A stretch of DNA of 64,000 nucleotides from an uncultured Porphyromonadaceae bacterium (GTDB lineage: Bacteria; Bacteroidota; Bacteroidia; Bacteroidales; Muribaculaceae). Below, in pieces: positions 17,300 to 25,349 of this stretch (the stretch's first letter is position 1; each line of letters begins with the position of its first letter). Position numbers and translations under genes: made by a program. Location of the stretch: assembly GCA_937921035.1 (NCBI GenBank), contig CALEUL010000045.1:1-64000 (forward strand), given 5' to 3'. The notes under the pieces were generated by a model, which saw only the letters and a list, made by a program, of their open reading frames with translations, had not been told where the DNA came from and did not search any database.

Positions 17300-18946
17300 A
17301 TGAAAAAATTTATCCCGTTAGTTCTTGCGGCGGCATTGTTCGTCCCTGTGTGTACCTCCGCGCAGAATGACAATACGGCCGCTAAGGACTATAAAAAGGA
17401 CTTCGATGAATTCCGCAAGGGTATACACAGCGACTTCGACAGCTTCCGTTCCCGTATTCTCGAGCACTATGCCGATTTTTTGCGGGGCGAGTGGCACGAG
17501 TACGAGGCGCTGATGCCTAAGGAGCGTTATAGTCAGCCTAAGCCGACGGTAGCGCCTGTGGTAACCCCGGAAAGAACACCCAAGCCCAAACCCAAGAATA
17601 AGCCCAAACCCGAGGAGAAGGCAATGCCGCAACCCGCTCCGGAGCCGGCACCAGCCCCCGCCCCGGAGCCGGAGCCCACCCCCGTCCCCGCTCCCGCACC
17701 GGAGCCAGCTCCCAAGCCAGAGCCAACCCCCGTCCCCGCTCCCGCACCGGAGCCAGAGCCCACCCCCGTCCCCGCTCCCAAGCCGGAGCCAACTCCCGCC
17801 CCCGCTCCCAAGCCGGCCGATTTGCCTAAGCCCGAGAAAAAGCAGGAGGAGGCCGACAGGTTCTCCTTCTATACCATGCCCGTTAAAGTTCCTAAAGTGA
17901 GCTACAATGTTAAAAATACATTGCAGTCAACAGAGGACTTTGCCGACCAGTGGAGTTCGCTCAATCGACAGGATGTGGCTAAATTCGTTATCCCCACCCT
18001 GCAGAAAATTGCCCGCGACGCCGGACTGAACGACTATCTCACCTACCGCCTTGTCCACGACTATGTAAACGCCAAGATTCCCGACGCCGATAACACTTCG
18101 CGCGTGTCGCTGATGCACTATCTGCTCACAAATATGGGCTACGACGCGCGTCTGGCATTGGCTTCCGCAGGCAGAATTCCAATTCTGCTCCTGCCTATCG
18201 ACCAGCAGGTATATGGTTTGATGTCGATGAAATTCAACGATAAGAATTATTACCTCTTCCTGCCGGACGGAATGCCGAACAGTGCCATATCGGGTAACCG
18301 CATATATACATGCACGCTCCCGGCCGAAGCCAGCAAAGGCAAATCGTTCGATCTTGTCATAAACGAGCTGAAGATTCCCGAAAAACCCAAGGAATTCAAT
18401 CTTCAGTACGGCAAGCTCCATCTCACAGGTGTGCTCAACGAGAACCTCATCCCAATCCTATACCGCTACCCGCAGATGCAGATGGACGGCTACGCTCGTT
18501 CCAACATTCAGCCCAAACTGCGCCGCGACCTCACGCGGCAGATACAGGAACAGCTCGGAGCCCTCGCCGACGGTGCCGATGTAGAAGAACTCCTCTCCTT
18601 CACACAGCATGTCTTCGAGTACGCTACAGATCAGGCTTTCCACGGCTTCGAGAAGCCATATTTCCTTGAAGAAAGCCTGTACTATCCCCTCAACGACTGC
18701 GAGGACCGCGCTATCTTCTACTCCTATTTCCTCTGGAATGCCCTGGGAAAGAAGGCGCAGCTGATACAGTATCCCGGACATGAGGCCGTTACCGTAAAAC
18801 TCGACAGCCCTGTCGAAGGTACCGCATACACCACTGGTGGCGAAACTTTCTACATTTCCGATCCAACTTATATCGGTGCCAAAACCGGTATGGTAATGGA
18901 GCAGTTCCGCTCTGTTGCGCCAAAAGTAGATTACACCTACGAATAA
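17300..18946 (+). CDS. Exported transglutaminase-like protein with long Pro-rich linker
   Basis: A 548-residue protein with a signal peptide (MKKFIPLVLAAALFVPVCTSA). A helical segment (about 25-75) is followed by a Pro/Ala/Glu linker (about 110-178) of repeated PAPEPEPTPV units, suited to spanning the periplasm or wall. The rest (about 190-548) has a transglutaminase-like cysteine-enzyme core with Cys467 (NDCEDRAIFYSYFLW), His494 (YPGHEAVTVKL) and Asp521 (YISDPTYIGA), the usual Cys-His-Asp order. Such folds include peptidases and crosslinkers. It closes the CHASE2-caspase cluster and is followed by the tRNA-Cys promoter. It may process, or be processed by, other cluster members; this is not shown. 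Confidence 0.82.
   Translation: MKKFIPLVLAAALFVPVCTSAQNDNTAAKDYKKDFDEFRKGIHSDFDSFRSRILEHYADFLRGEWHEYEALMPKERYSQPKPTVAPVVTPERTPKPKPKNKPKPEEKAMPQPAPEPAPAPAPEPEPTPVPAPAPEPAPKPEPTPVPAPAPEPEPTPVPAPKPEPTPAPAPKPADLPKPEKKQEEADRFSFYTMPVKVPKVSYNVKNTLQSTEDFADQWSSLNRQDVAKFVIPTLQKIARDAGLNDYLTYRLVHDYVNAKIPDADNTSRVSLMHYLLTNMGYDARLALASAGRIPILLLPIDQQVYGLMSMKFNDKNYYLFLPDGMPNSAISGNRIYTCTLPAEASKGKSFDLVINELKIPEKPKEFNLQYGKLHLTGVLNENLIPILYRYPQMQMDGYARSNIQPKLRRDLTRQIQEQLGALADGADVEELLSFTQHVFEYATDQAFHGFEKPYFLEESLYYPLNDCEDRAIFYSYFLWNALGKKAQLIQYPGHEAVTVKLDSPVEGTAYTTGGETFYISDPTYIGAKTGMVMEQFRSVAPKVDYTYE
17632..17820 (+). repeat. Tandem coding repeat for Pro/Ala/Glu-rich linker
   Basis: The unit GAGCCCACCCCCGTCCCCGC (with C/A variation) recurs three times with shorter CCGGAGCC and GCTCCCAAGCC units between. 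The codons favour CCC and CCG, which gives a locally very C-rich plus strand and a long spurious reading frame on the other strand. Confidence 0.85.
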
Positions 18947-18961
18947 AAACGCAAAAATAAT

Positions 18962-18992
18962 TTTGCAGATATAAAAACTTTGCTTAACTTTG
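18962..18992 (+). promoter_or_regulatory. Promoter of tRNA-Cys
   Basis: TTTG at 18962-18965, a 19-base spacer, and TAACTTTG at 18985-18992. The tRNA starts 20 bases later. The layout and the following TGCACTCGCAA match the tRNA-Arg promoter at 705-735. Confidence 0.85.
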
Positions 18993-19011
18993 CACTCGCA
19001 ATACCACAAAT

Positions 19012-19082
19012 GGTACCATGGCCGAGTGGTTAGGCATCGGTCTGCAAAACCGAGCACAGCAGTTCGATTCTGCTTGGTACCT
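19012..19082 (+). tRNA. tRNA-Cys(GCA)
   Basis: A 71-base cloverleaf. The acceptor GGTACCA pairs with TGGTACC, the discriminator is T, and the anticodon GCA lies in TCTGCAAA. A strong terminator follows at once. Confidence 0.95.
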
Positions 19083-19086
19083 CTCT

Positions 19087-19114
19087 GGCGCTTCCGGTTT
19101 CCGGAAGCGCCTTT
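19087..19114 (+). terminator. Terminator after tRNA-Cys
   Basis: A perfect 11-bp stem, GGCGCTTCCGG / CCGGAAGCGCC, with a 3-base loop, followed by TTTCTGTTTT. Confidence 0.9.
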
Positions 19115-19192
19115 CTGTTTTACGGCCTTCTTATACATTCCATTTCACATTCCATTTCAATTCCCTTTTGCGCGGCACTTTACGCCAAAAGG

Positions 19193-19224
19193 TTTGCGGG
19201 TCTGCGAAATAATTGCTAATTTTG
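19193..19224 (+). promoter_or_regulatory. Promoter of carAB
   Basis: TTTG at 19193-19196, a 20-base spacer and TAATTTTG at 19217-19224, an exact consensus match. It lies 31 bases before the chosen carA start and rules out the upstream GTG at 19226 as a start, since transcription would begin at about that point. Confidence 0.85.
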
Positions 19225-19255
19225 CGTGGTCGACCAAAGGGCGGCCTATAATCAC

Positions 19256-20410
19256 ATGTCACCCACAACGCACAATATTATGCAGGCGAGTAAAAATTCC
19301 GTCCTGATTTTGCAGGACGGCACGACTTTCAAGGGAAAAAGCTTCGGCTATGAGGGGCCGGCGGCCGGAGAGGTCGTTTTTAACACCGCGATGACGGGCT
19401 ATCCCGAAAGCCTTACCGACCCTTCCTATGAAGGTCAGATTCTTGTTACCACTTTTCCTCTCTTGGGAAACTACGGCGTCCCGGCGGAAGATTCCGGCGC
19501 AATTATGAAAGGCCATTTCGAAGGAGCCAGAATCCATTGCAGGGCAATAATTACCCAGGATTACGCTTTCCATCACAGCCACTGGCTCGCGGCCCGTTCG
19601 CTTGCCGATTGGCTAAAGGCCGAGAAAATCCCCGGCCTTTATGATATAGATACACGTGCGCTCACAAAGCATCTCCGAAGCCACGGTTCTATGCTCGGGC
19701 GAATTGTGGTAGAGGGTTCCGGAGAATGCGATTTCTACGATCCGAACGCCGAAAACCTTATTGCCAGGACTTCGTGCACAAACATCCTTGTGTATGAAAA
19801 CGAGGTTGACGAACCTCGGGTCCTCGCGCCGGAAGAGAACCTCAAACCCGCTCCCGACGGCCGTAAAACCGTCGTCCTGGTAGACTGTGGCATAAAGCAC
19901 AACATTATCCGCTGTCTGCTCCGACGCGGCGTGCGCGTGGTCCGAGTTCCTTGGAATTTCGATTTCAACACCCTCGAGTGGGACGGCCTGTTCATCAGCA
20001 ACGGCCCCGGAAACCCCGACTTTGCCCAAACCACCGTGCAGAATATCCGCAAGGCAATGGAGCGCCGCAAACCGATATGCGGCATTTGCATGGGCAACCA
20101 GCTGCTCAGCAAGGCTGCCGGTGCAAGCACATATAAACTAAAATACGGCCATCGAAGCCACAATCAGCCCGTGCGGCAGCTCGGTACCACACGATGCTTC
20201 GTAACTTCGCAGAATCACGGCTTTGCCGTTGACCAGAACACACTGCCGGCCGACTGGGAACCGCTGTTCGTGAACATGAACGACAACACCAACGAGGGCA
20301 TCCGCCACCGTTCGCTGCCGTTCTTCTCCGCGCAGTTCCACCCCGAAGCCTCAAGTGGCCCACGTGATACAGAGTTCCTATTCGACGACTTTATAGCATT
20401 GCTCAAATGA
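19256..20410 (+). CDS. carA: Carbamoyl phosphate synthase, small (glutaminase) subunit
   Basis: A 384-residue cytoplasmic subunit that releases ammonia from glutamine for carbamoyl phosphate synthesis (pyrimidines and arginine). The N-terminal domain has EVVFNTAMTGYPESLTDPSY. The class I amidotransferase domain has the oxyanion segment SNGPGNPD, the nucleophile in ICGICMGNQLL, and His in QFHPEASSGP. The start ATG at 19256 (MSPTTHN) fits the promoter; the ATG at 19280 (MQASKNS) is also possible. It overlaps carB by four bases (ATGA). Confidence 0.97.
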   Translation: MSPTTHNIMQASKNSVLILQDGTTFKGKSFGYEGPAAGEVVFNTAMTGYPESLTDPSYEGQILVTTFPLLGNYGVPAEDSGAIMKGHFEGARIHCRAIITQDYAFHHSHWLAARSLADWLKAEKIPGLYDIDTRALTKHLRSHGSMLGRIVVEGSGECDFYDPNAENLIARTSCTNILVYENEVDEPRVLAPEENLKPAPDGRKTVVLVDCGIKHNIIRCLLRRGVRVVRVPWNFDFNTLEWDGLFISNGPGNPDFAQTTVQNIRKAMERRKPICGICMGNQLLSKAAGASTYKLKYGHRSHNQPVRQLGTTRCFVTSQNHGFAVDQNTLPADWEPLFVNMNDNTNEGIRHRSLPFFSAQFHPEASSGPRDTEFLFDDFIALLK

Positions 20411-23400
20411 CAACTTCCGATATCAAACCTTCCAAAGTACTGCTTTTGGGCAGTGGTGCCCTCAAAATCGGCGAGGCCGGCGAATTCGACTACTCCGGCG
20501 CTCAGGCACTCAAGGCCCTGCGTGAAGAGGGCATTACAACTGTATTGGTAAACCCAAACATCGCTACCGTACAGACTTCCGAGGGTATGGCCGACAAAAT
20601 ATACTTCCTGCCCGTTACCCCATATTTTGTCGAGCGCGTCATCGAAAAAGAGCACCCCGACGGTATTCTCCTCGCTTTCGGCGGCCAGACGGCCCTGAAC
20701 TGCGGCGTGGAGCTGTGGCGCAGCGGCGTGCTCGAAAAATACAATGTCCGCGTACTCGGCACTCCTGTCCAGGCTATCATGGACACCGAAGACCGTGAGC
20801 TCTTCGTGGAAAAACTCAATCAGATAGATATTAAGACCATCAGCAGCGAAGCTGTCGAGACTGTCGACGACGCCCTCCGCGTCGCAAACCGTCTCGGATA
20901 TCCCGTTATCGTCAGGGCTGCATACGCCCTCGGCGGCCTCGGAAGCGGTTTCTGCGACAACGACGCCGAACTCCGCGCTCTGGTCGAGAAAGCCTTGTCA
21001 TTCTCGCCACAGGTGCTGGTCGAGAAATCCCTCAAAGGATGGAAAGAAGTGGAGTATGAGGTCGTACGCGACCGCTTCGACAACTGCATAACGGTCTGCA
21101 ACATGGAAAACTTCGACCCCCTCGGTATCCACACCGGCGAGAGTATCGTTGTTGCTCCGTCGCAGACTCTCAGCAACGACGACTACCACTATCTCCGTAG
21201 CCTCGCTATAAAGATTATACGCCACGTCGGCATCGTGGGCGAGTGCAACGTGCAGTATGCTTACGACCCCGCATCGATGGACTACCGCGTTATCGAGGTG
21301 AACGCTCGTCTCAGCCGCTCCTCGGCCCTCGCGTCAAAGGCAACCGGATATCCCCTCGCTTTCGTGGCCGCAAAGCTCGCTCTGGGCTACGGCCTGTTCG
21401 ACCTCAAGAACAGCGTTACGCAGTGCACATCGGCTTTCTTCGAGCCCGCGCTCGACTATGTCGTTGTCAAGATTCCTCGCTGGGACCTCGGTAAATTCCA
21501 CGGCGTCGACCGCCACATCGGTTCCTCGATGAAATCTGTAGGCGAGGTAATGGCAATTGGCCGCTCCTTCGAGGAGGCTATTCAGAAAGGCCTGCGAATG
21601 ATAGGGCAGGGAATGCACGGTTTCGTCGAGAACCGCGCAATTTCAATCCCCGACCTCGAATCCGCACTCAAACAGCCTACCGACCGTCGCATATTCGCTA
21701 TTGCGAAGGCGCTCAACGAGGGATACTCAATCGACCGCATACACGACCTTACAAAAATCGACCGCTGGTTCCTCTACAAACTCCAGAATATTATTACTAC
21801 CTCGCACGAGCTTGAAAAATATTCATCCCTCGAGGAACTCCCCGACGGATTGCTCCGCCTGGCAAAGCAGCAGGGCTTCAGCGACTTCCAGATTGCACGG
21901 TCCCTGTTCAAGGACGCTTTCGGCGATGACACCGACCGCTACATGGCACTTGTCCGCGCTTTCCGAAAGGAAAAAGGCATCGTCCCATGTGTAAAGCAGA
22001 TAGATACTCTCGCCGCTGAATATCCCGCCGCTACAAACTATCTCTACCTCACATACAACGGTACTCAGAACGACGTCGAATATACCGGCGACGGCCGTTC
22101 TGTTGTGGTGCTGGGTTCTGGTGCTTACCGTATCGGATCCTCTGTCGAATTCGACTGGTGTTCGGTAAACGCTTTGATGACAACCCGCAAGCAGGGCTGG
22201 CGTTCCGTGATGATAAACTACAATCCCGAAACAGTATCTACCGACTATGATATCTGCGACCGCCTATACTTCGACGAGCTCACCTACGAGCGAGTGATGG
22301 ATATCCTCGAACTCGAGAATCCTCACGGAGTCATTCTGTCGGTGGGCGGACAGATTCCAAACAACCTGGCCACACGTCTGGATGCGGCGCACGTCAACAT
22401 CCTCGGCACCGACGCTTCAAGCATCGACCGCGCCGAAGACCGCCACAAATTCTCCGCAATGCTCGATGAAATTGGCGTAGACCAGCCCCGCTGGCGCGAG
22501 CTGACCGATTTCGCCGATATCGAGAAATTCGTGGAAGAAGTCGGATTCCCTGTCCTTGTCCGTCCAAGCTACGTGCTCTCTGGTGCTGCCATGAACGTGT
22601 GCTCAAACGCCGACGAACTGCGCCGATTCCTCAAGCTCGCCGCCAACGTCTCCAAGAAACACCCCGTCGTCGTAAGCGAGTTCATTCAGTACGCAAAAGA
22701 GATAGAGATGGACGCCGTAGCTCAGAACGGCGAGATTAAGGCTTACGCAATATCCGAGCACATCGAGTTCGCCGGTGTACACAGCGGCGACGCAACAATC
22801 CAGTTCCCGCCGCAGAAACTGTATGTCGAAACAATGCGCCGGATAAAGAAGGTGTCGGCAAAGATCGCTGCTGCCCTCAACATTTCTGGTCCCTTCAACA
22901 TCCAGTTCCTTGCAAAGAACAACGATATCAAGGTTATCGAGTGCAACCTCCGCGCATCGCGTAGCTTCCCGTTCGTCTCAAAGGTGCTCAAAATTAACTT
23001 TATCGACCTTGCTACGCGCGTAATGCTCGGCCTCCCCGTCGACAAGCCGAACAAGAGCGCGTTCGACCTTGACTACGTCGGAATAAAAGCCTCTCAGTTC
23101 TCGTTCTCGCGCCTCGGTGGGGCTGACCCTGTTCTCGGCGTCGACATGGCTTCTACCGGCGAGGTCGGTTGCCTCGGCGACGATACCGACGAAGCAGTGC
23201 TCAAATCCCTCCTTGCTGTCGGCCTGCGTGTGCCGCGTCGCGCCGTGCTTATGAGTACAGGCACACCAAAGCAGAAAGCCGACATGCTCGAGGCCGCTCA
23301 CATGCTGCACCGTTCTGGCCTTACCATATATGCAACTTCCGGAACTTGCCAGTTCCTGAACGAGAACGGCATACCGGCAGTTCGTGTATACTGGCCCTCT

Positions 23401-23640
23401 ACGCCCGACAAGCAGCCACAGGCTCTCGACCTGCTCCACGAGCGAAAGGTAGACCTGGTTGTGAACATGCCAAAGAATTTCACCGGAACTGAACTGAGCA
23501 ACGGTCGCAGCATCCGCCGCGCTGCCGTAGACCTGAACATACCTCTGCTCACCAATTCGCGCCTCGCTTCGGCATTTATTAGGGCATTCGTTACCCTCCC
23601 GCTTCAGGACATCGAAATTAAGAGTTGGGACGAGTATTGA
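20407..23640 (+). CDS. carB: Carbamoyl phosphate synthase, large subunit
   Basis: A full-length 1077-residue subunit. It builds carbamoyl phosphate from bicarbonate, ammonia and two ATP. The two homologous halves each have an ATP-grasp domain: the first begins KVLLLGSGALKIGEAGEFDY and the second VVVLGSGAYRIGSSVEFDW. Each half has ATP-binding and metal-binding segments (VIEVNARLSRSSALASKATG; VIECNLRASRSFPFVSKV). An MGS-like allosteric domain occupies about residues 940-1077 (LMSTGTPKQKADMLEAA, IYATSGTCQFL). It is coupled to carA by an ATGA overlap. No strong terminator is seen directly after the stop. Confidence 0.98.
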   Translation: MTTSDIKPSKVLLLGSGALKIGEAGEFDYSGAQALKALREEGITTVLVNPNIATVQTSEGMADKIYFLPVTPYFVERVIEKEHPDGILLAFGGQTALNCGVELWRSGVLEKYNVRVLGTPVQAIMDTEDRELFVEKLNQIDIKTISSEAVETVDDALRVANRLGYPVIVRAAYALGGLGSGFCDNDAELRALVEKALSFSPQVLVEKSLKGWKEVEYEVVRDRFDNCITVCNMENFDPLGIHTGESIVVAPSQTLSNDDYHYLRSLAIKIIRHVGIVGECNVQYAYDPASMDYRVIEVNARLSRSSALASKATGYPLAFVAAKLALGYGLFDLKNSVTQCTSAFFEPALDYVVVKIPRWDLGKFHGVDRHIGSSMKSVGEVMAIGRSFEEAIQKGLRMIGQGMHGFVENRAISIPDLESALKQPTDRRIFAIAKALNEGYSIDRIHDLTKIDRWFLYKLQNIITTSHELEKYSSLEELPDGLLRLAKQQGFSDFQIARSLFKDAFGDDTDRYMALVRAFRKEKGIVPCVKQIDTLAAEYPAATNYLYLTYNGTQNDVEYTGDGRSVVVLGSGAYRIGSSVEFDWCSVNALMTTRKQGWRSVMINYNPETVSTDYDICDRLYFDELTYERVMDILELENPHGVILSVGGQIPNNLATRLDAAHVNILGTDASSIDRAEDRHKFSAMLDEIGVDQPRWRELTDFADIEKFVEEVGFPVLVRPSYVLSGAAMNVCSNADELRRFLKLAANVSKKHPVVVSEFIQYAKEIEMDAVAQNGEIKAYAISEHIEFAGVHSGDATIQFPPQKLYVETMRRIKKVSAKIAAALNISGPFNIQFLAKNNDIKVIECNLRASRSFPFVSKVLKINFIDLATRVMLGLPVDKPNKSAFDLDYVGIKASQFSFSRLGGADPVLGVDMASTGEVGCLGDDTDEAVLKSLLAVGLRVPRRAVLMSTGTPKQKADMLEAAHMLHRSGLTIYATSGTCQFLNENGIPAVRVYWPSTPDKQPQALDLLHERKVDLVVNMPKNFTGTELSNGRSIRRAAVDLNIPLLTNSRLASAFIRAFVTLPLQDIEIKSWDEY

Positions 23641-23812
23641 GCATAATGCAAGGCAATATGTCCGATTTCACATTATTTAACAATGCGCTCTCTGGCATGT
23701 TTGCCTATTATAACATAATGATAAATCGCATAGGTATAGCTAATTAAAATACTTTAAAAACGATTAGTTCAAGTTGTTGCTAAAAAAGTATGTCCTATAA
23801 CATATAAAATTA

Positions 23813-23844
23813 TTTGGACAACCGTCAAAAAAAGGCCAACTTTG
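23813..23844 (+). promoter_or_regulatory. Near-consensus promoter before candidate small RNA
   Basis: TTTG at 23813-23816, a 20-base spacer and CAACTTTG at 23837-23844, one base off TAnnTTTG. No protein gene starts downstream before the terminator at 23906. Confidence 0.55.
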
Positions 23845-23850
23845 TAGCGC

Positions 23851-23934
23851 AAACCTAAAACAATCTTTTTTACCTTAGAAATTGTACCTATTGGAAACCC
23901 ATAAGAAGGAACTTCGTGAGGAGTTCCTTTTTAT
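23851..23934 (+). ncRNA. Candidate small RNA of about 85 bases
   Basis: The transcript is defined by the promoter at 23813-23844 and a hairpin at 23906-23929 (AAGGAACT / AGTTCCTT, 8 bp, 8-base loop) followed by TTTTTA. The body contains no start codon with a useful frame. The terminator could instead be a late terminator of carAB, so the RNA is a proposal. Confidence 0.45.
23906..23934 (+). terminator. Hairpin terminator between carB and the TA operon
   Basis: AAGGAACT and AGTTCCTT form an 8-bp stem with loop TCGTGAGG, followed by a T-rich tail. It ends either the candidate small RNA or readthrough from carB. Confidence 0.75.
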
Positions 23935-24171
23935 CTTTATACTCGAAGGTTGCGCTGTCTGTCGACGGAAATCAATATGTCTGCTGCGTGCCCGCAACAG
24001 TAATAATTGACGACAATAACTGCGTCTCTGCGATAAATTTCTGAAATTTTACTCATTTATATGCTAATTTTGTTCAAATGTTTCGACAAAATACAAAACA
24101 AAATTTAGTTTTGACAAATAGATGTGCATGAAGATGTGCAAGGTGAACTTTGAAACTTTGTAATAGATAAA

Positions 24172-24203
24172 TTTGTTGTTGATTGTAAAATGTCGTAACT
24201 TTG
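24172..24203 (+). promoter_or_regulatory. Promoter of the toxin-antitoxin operon
   Basis: TTTG at 24172-24175, a 20-base spacer and TAACTTTG at 24196-24203, an exact match 20 bases before the antitoxin start. Such promoters are usually repressed by the antitoxin; no clear operator palindrome was recognised. Confidence 0.82.
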
Positions 24204-24222
24204 TAATCTAAATGATATCACT

Positions 24223-24474
24223 ATGGATATAGCACTCGAAAAGAAAGCCCATGTGTTCCGTTTGCCTGTCTATCTTCTGGACAAGCTCAAAGAACTTGCA
24301 CAAAAGGATCGCCGAAGCCTTAACAACTATGTTGAGTGCTTGCTGCTTGATGCCGTGTATCACGAACCCAATGAGGAAACTATCGCTGCGTTGAACGATG
24401 CGAAAGCCGGTAAACTTGAAGGGCCGATTGATACTTCAAGTGTAGAAGCAATGCTTAAATCAATGGATTTATGA
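24223..24474 (+). CDS. Ribbon-helix-helix-type antitoxin
   Basis: An 83-residue protein. The N-terminal half (HVFRLPVYLLDKLKELAQKD, then RRSLNNYVECLLLDAVY) has the strand-helix-helix pattern of ribbon-helix-helix DNA-binding antitoxins. The acidic C-terminal half (NEETIAALNDAKAGKLEGPI) should wrap the toxin. Its stop overlaps the toxin start (ATGA), the usual coupling in such modules. It likely represses its own promoter together with the toxin. Confidence 0.88.
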   Translation: MDIALEKKAHVFRLPVYLLDKLKELAQKDRRSLNNYVECLLLDAVYHEPNEETIAALNDAKAGKLEGPIDTSSVEAMLKSMDL

Positions 24475-24746
24475 AAGAGCTTCGCTACACGCGACAGTTT
24501 AAGAAAGACTTGAAGCGATTTCTTAATCAGCCTAAGAAACTCGAAGAACTGAAGATTGTCCTTGATATGCTCCGTAATGAAATTGCGTTACCGGAGAAAT
24601 ATCGACAGCACCCATTAAAAGGAGAATACTCCGGCTGCCTTGAATGTCATATTGAAGGCGATTTCCTGCTTATATGGTATGACGAAGAAAGTAATACTCT
24701 TGCATTGTTCAGGCTTGGCTCCCATTCAGAGCTGTTTAAGGATTAG
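24471..24746 (+). CDS. YafQ-family mRNA interferase toxin
   Basis: A 91-residue protein of the RelE/YafQ fold, which cleaves mRNA in the ribosomal A site. The family's active-site set is present: His47 (YRQHPLKGEY), His60 and Asp64 (ECHIEGDFLLIW), His85 (GSHSELF) and Phe89. Phe65 replaces the Trp found next to the Asp in E. coli YafQ. It is coupled to the antitoxin upstream. No reading-frame damage is seen, so it is probably functional. Confidence 0.92.
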   Translation: MKELRYTRQFKKDLKRFLNQPKKLEELKIVLDMLRNEIALPEKYRQHPLKGEYSGCLECHIEGDFLLIWYDEESNTLALFRLGSHSELFKD

Positions 24747-24867
24747 TAATGAGACCAACTGATCGTTTTTTTTCAAAAAAACGGAGTGCTGGGTTCTTTT
24801 TCTGTGTTTTTAAACTTTGAAGGAGCAGATTTGTTCTATTTTTGTAGGTTTATATAGCGAAAAATCG

Positions 24868-24875
24868 TAAATTTG
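24868..24875 (+). promoter_or_regulatory. -7 element upstream of the winged-helix gene
   Basis: TAAATTTG matches TAnnTTTG and lies 67 bases before the start. The nearest TTTG is 23 bases further upstream, longer than the usual 19-21. Confidence 0.45.
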
Positions 24876-24942
24876 TCGCCGATGAATATATAATGCTTAC
24901 ACAGAAATAAGAAATAGTCTAACATTTAAACATTCAACTCAA

Positions 24943-25161
24943 ATGAACACTGAAACTATCGGCATGTACGCCGGCTCTGTTTGGGTAGCGCTGAATACCG
25001 CAGACGCAATGGGAGTAAAACAACTTCGCAAAGCCACAAAACTGAAAGACAAAGAAGTTTTTGCTGCACTCGGATGGCTTGCTCGCGAAGGTAAAGTCCA
25101 GATTCTTCCCGATCCCGAGGACGAGAAAGAACTAATCATCTCTTTGGTGCAGGATAAATAA
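24943..25161 (+). CDS. Small winged-helix protein (DUF2582-like)
   Basis: A 72-residue protein consisting of one winged helix-turn-helix: AGSVWVALNTADAMGVKQLR, KATKLKDKEVFAALGWLARE, then the wing GKVQILPDPEDEKELIISL. It matches the small wHTH proteins common in Bacteroidales (DUF2582). Their function is unknown; they may bind DNA or RNA or mediate protein contacts. It is a single gene between its own -7 element and a strong terminator. Confidence 0.85.
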   Translation: MNTETIGMYAGSVWVALNTADAMGVKQLRKATKLKDKEVFAALGWLAREGKVQILPDPEDEKELIISLVQDK

Positions 25162-25181
25162 TTTTTCACCTTATAGTACAG

Positions 25182-25210
25182 CGGGGGCGCTTCGGCGTCC
25201 CCGTTTTTTT
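25182..25210 (+). terminator. Terminator after the winged-helix gene
   Basis: CGGGGGCGC / GCGTCCCCG form a 9-bp stem with a TTCG tetraloop, followed by seven T residues. Confidence 0.92.
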
Positions 25211-25276
25211 GCAGGGAACTTTTTTAGCGGAGAGCGGGGAGGGCACCCATCCGTCTGCCCGTCAATCTATGCTATA

Positions 25277-25307
25277 TTGCGGTTTCGCCTTAAATTGACT
25301 ATCTTTG
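25277..25307 (+). promoter_or_regulatory. Promoter of the OprP-like porin gene
   Basis: TTG at 25277-25279, a 20-base spacer and TATCTTTG at 25300-25307. The start codon lies 43 bases downstream. Confidence 0.75.
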
Positions 25308-25349
25308 TAGTCCTTTTGCGCAATCTTGCCGAAACCATTCATCCGCATT

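Larger units (their letters stand above)
23641..24222. other. 582-base intergenic region between carB and the toxin-antitoxin pair
   Basis: It contains a candidate small RNA with a near-consensus promoter and a terminator (23813-23934), and the promoter of the toxin-antitoxin operon (24172-24203). The remainder is AT-rich, with no convincing open reading frame. Confidence 0.7.

Noticed and set aside
17533..17811. Gly/Ala-rich minus-strand frame
   Set aside because: A direct consequence of the repeated Pro/Ala/Glu codons on the plus strand; low complexity only.
17632..17820. CRISPR-like or minisatellite array
   Set aside because: Repeats lack unique spacers, stay in frame and code for a Pro-rich linker in a well-supported gene.
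19226..19255. GTG start for carA
   Set aside because: It lies at the transcription start predicted from the consensus promoter, so it is unlikely to be translated.
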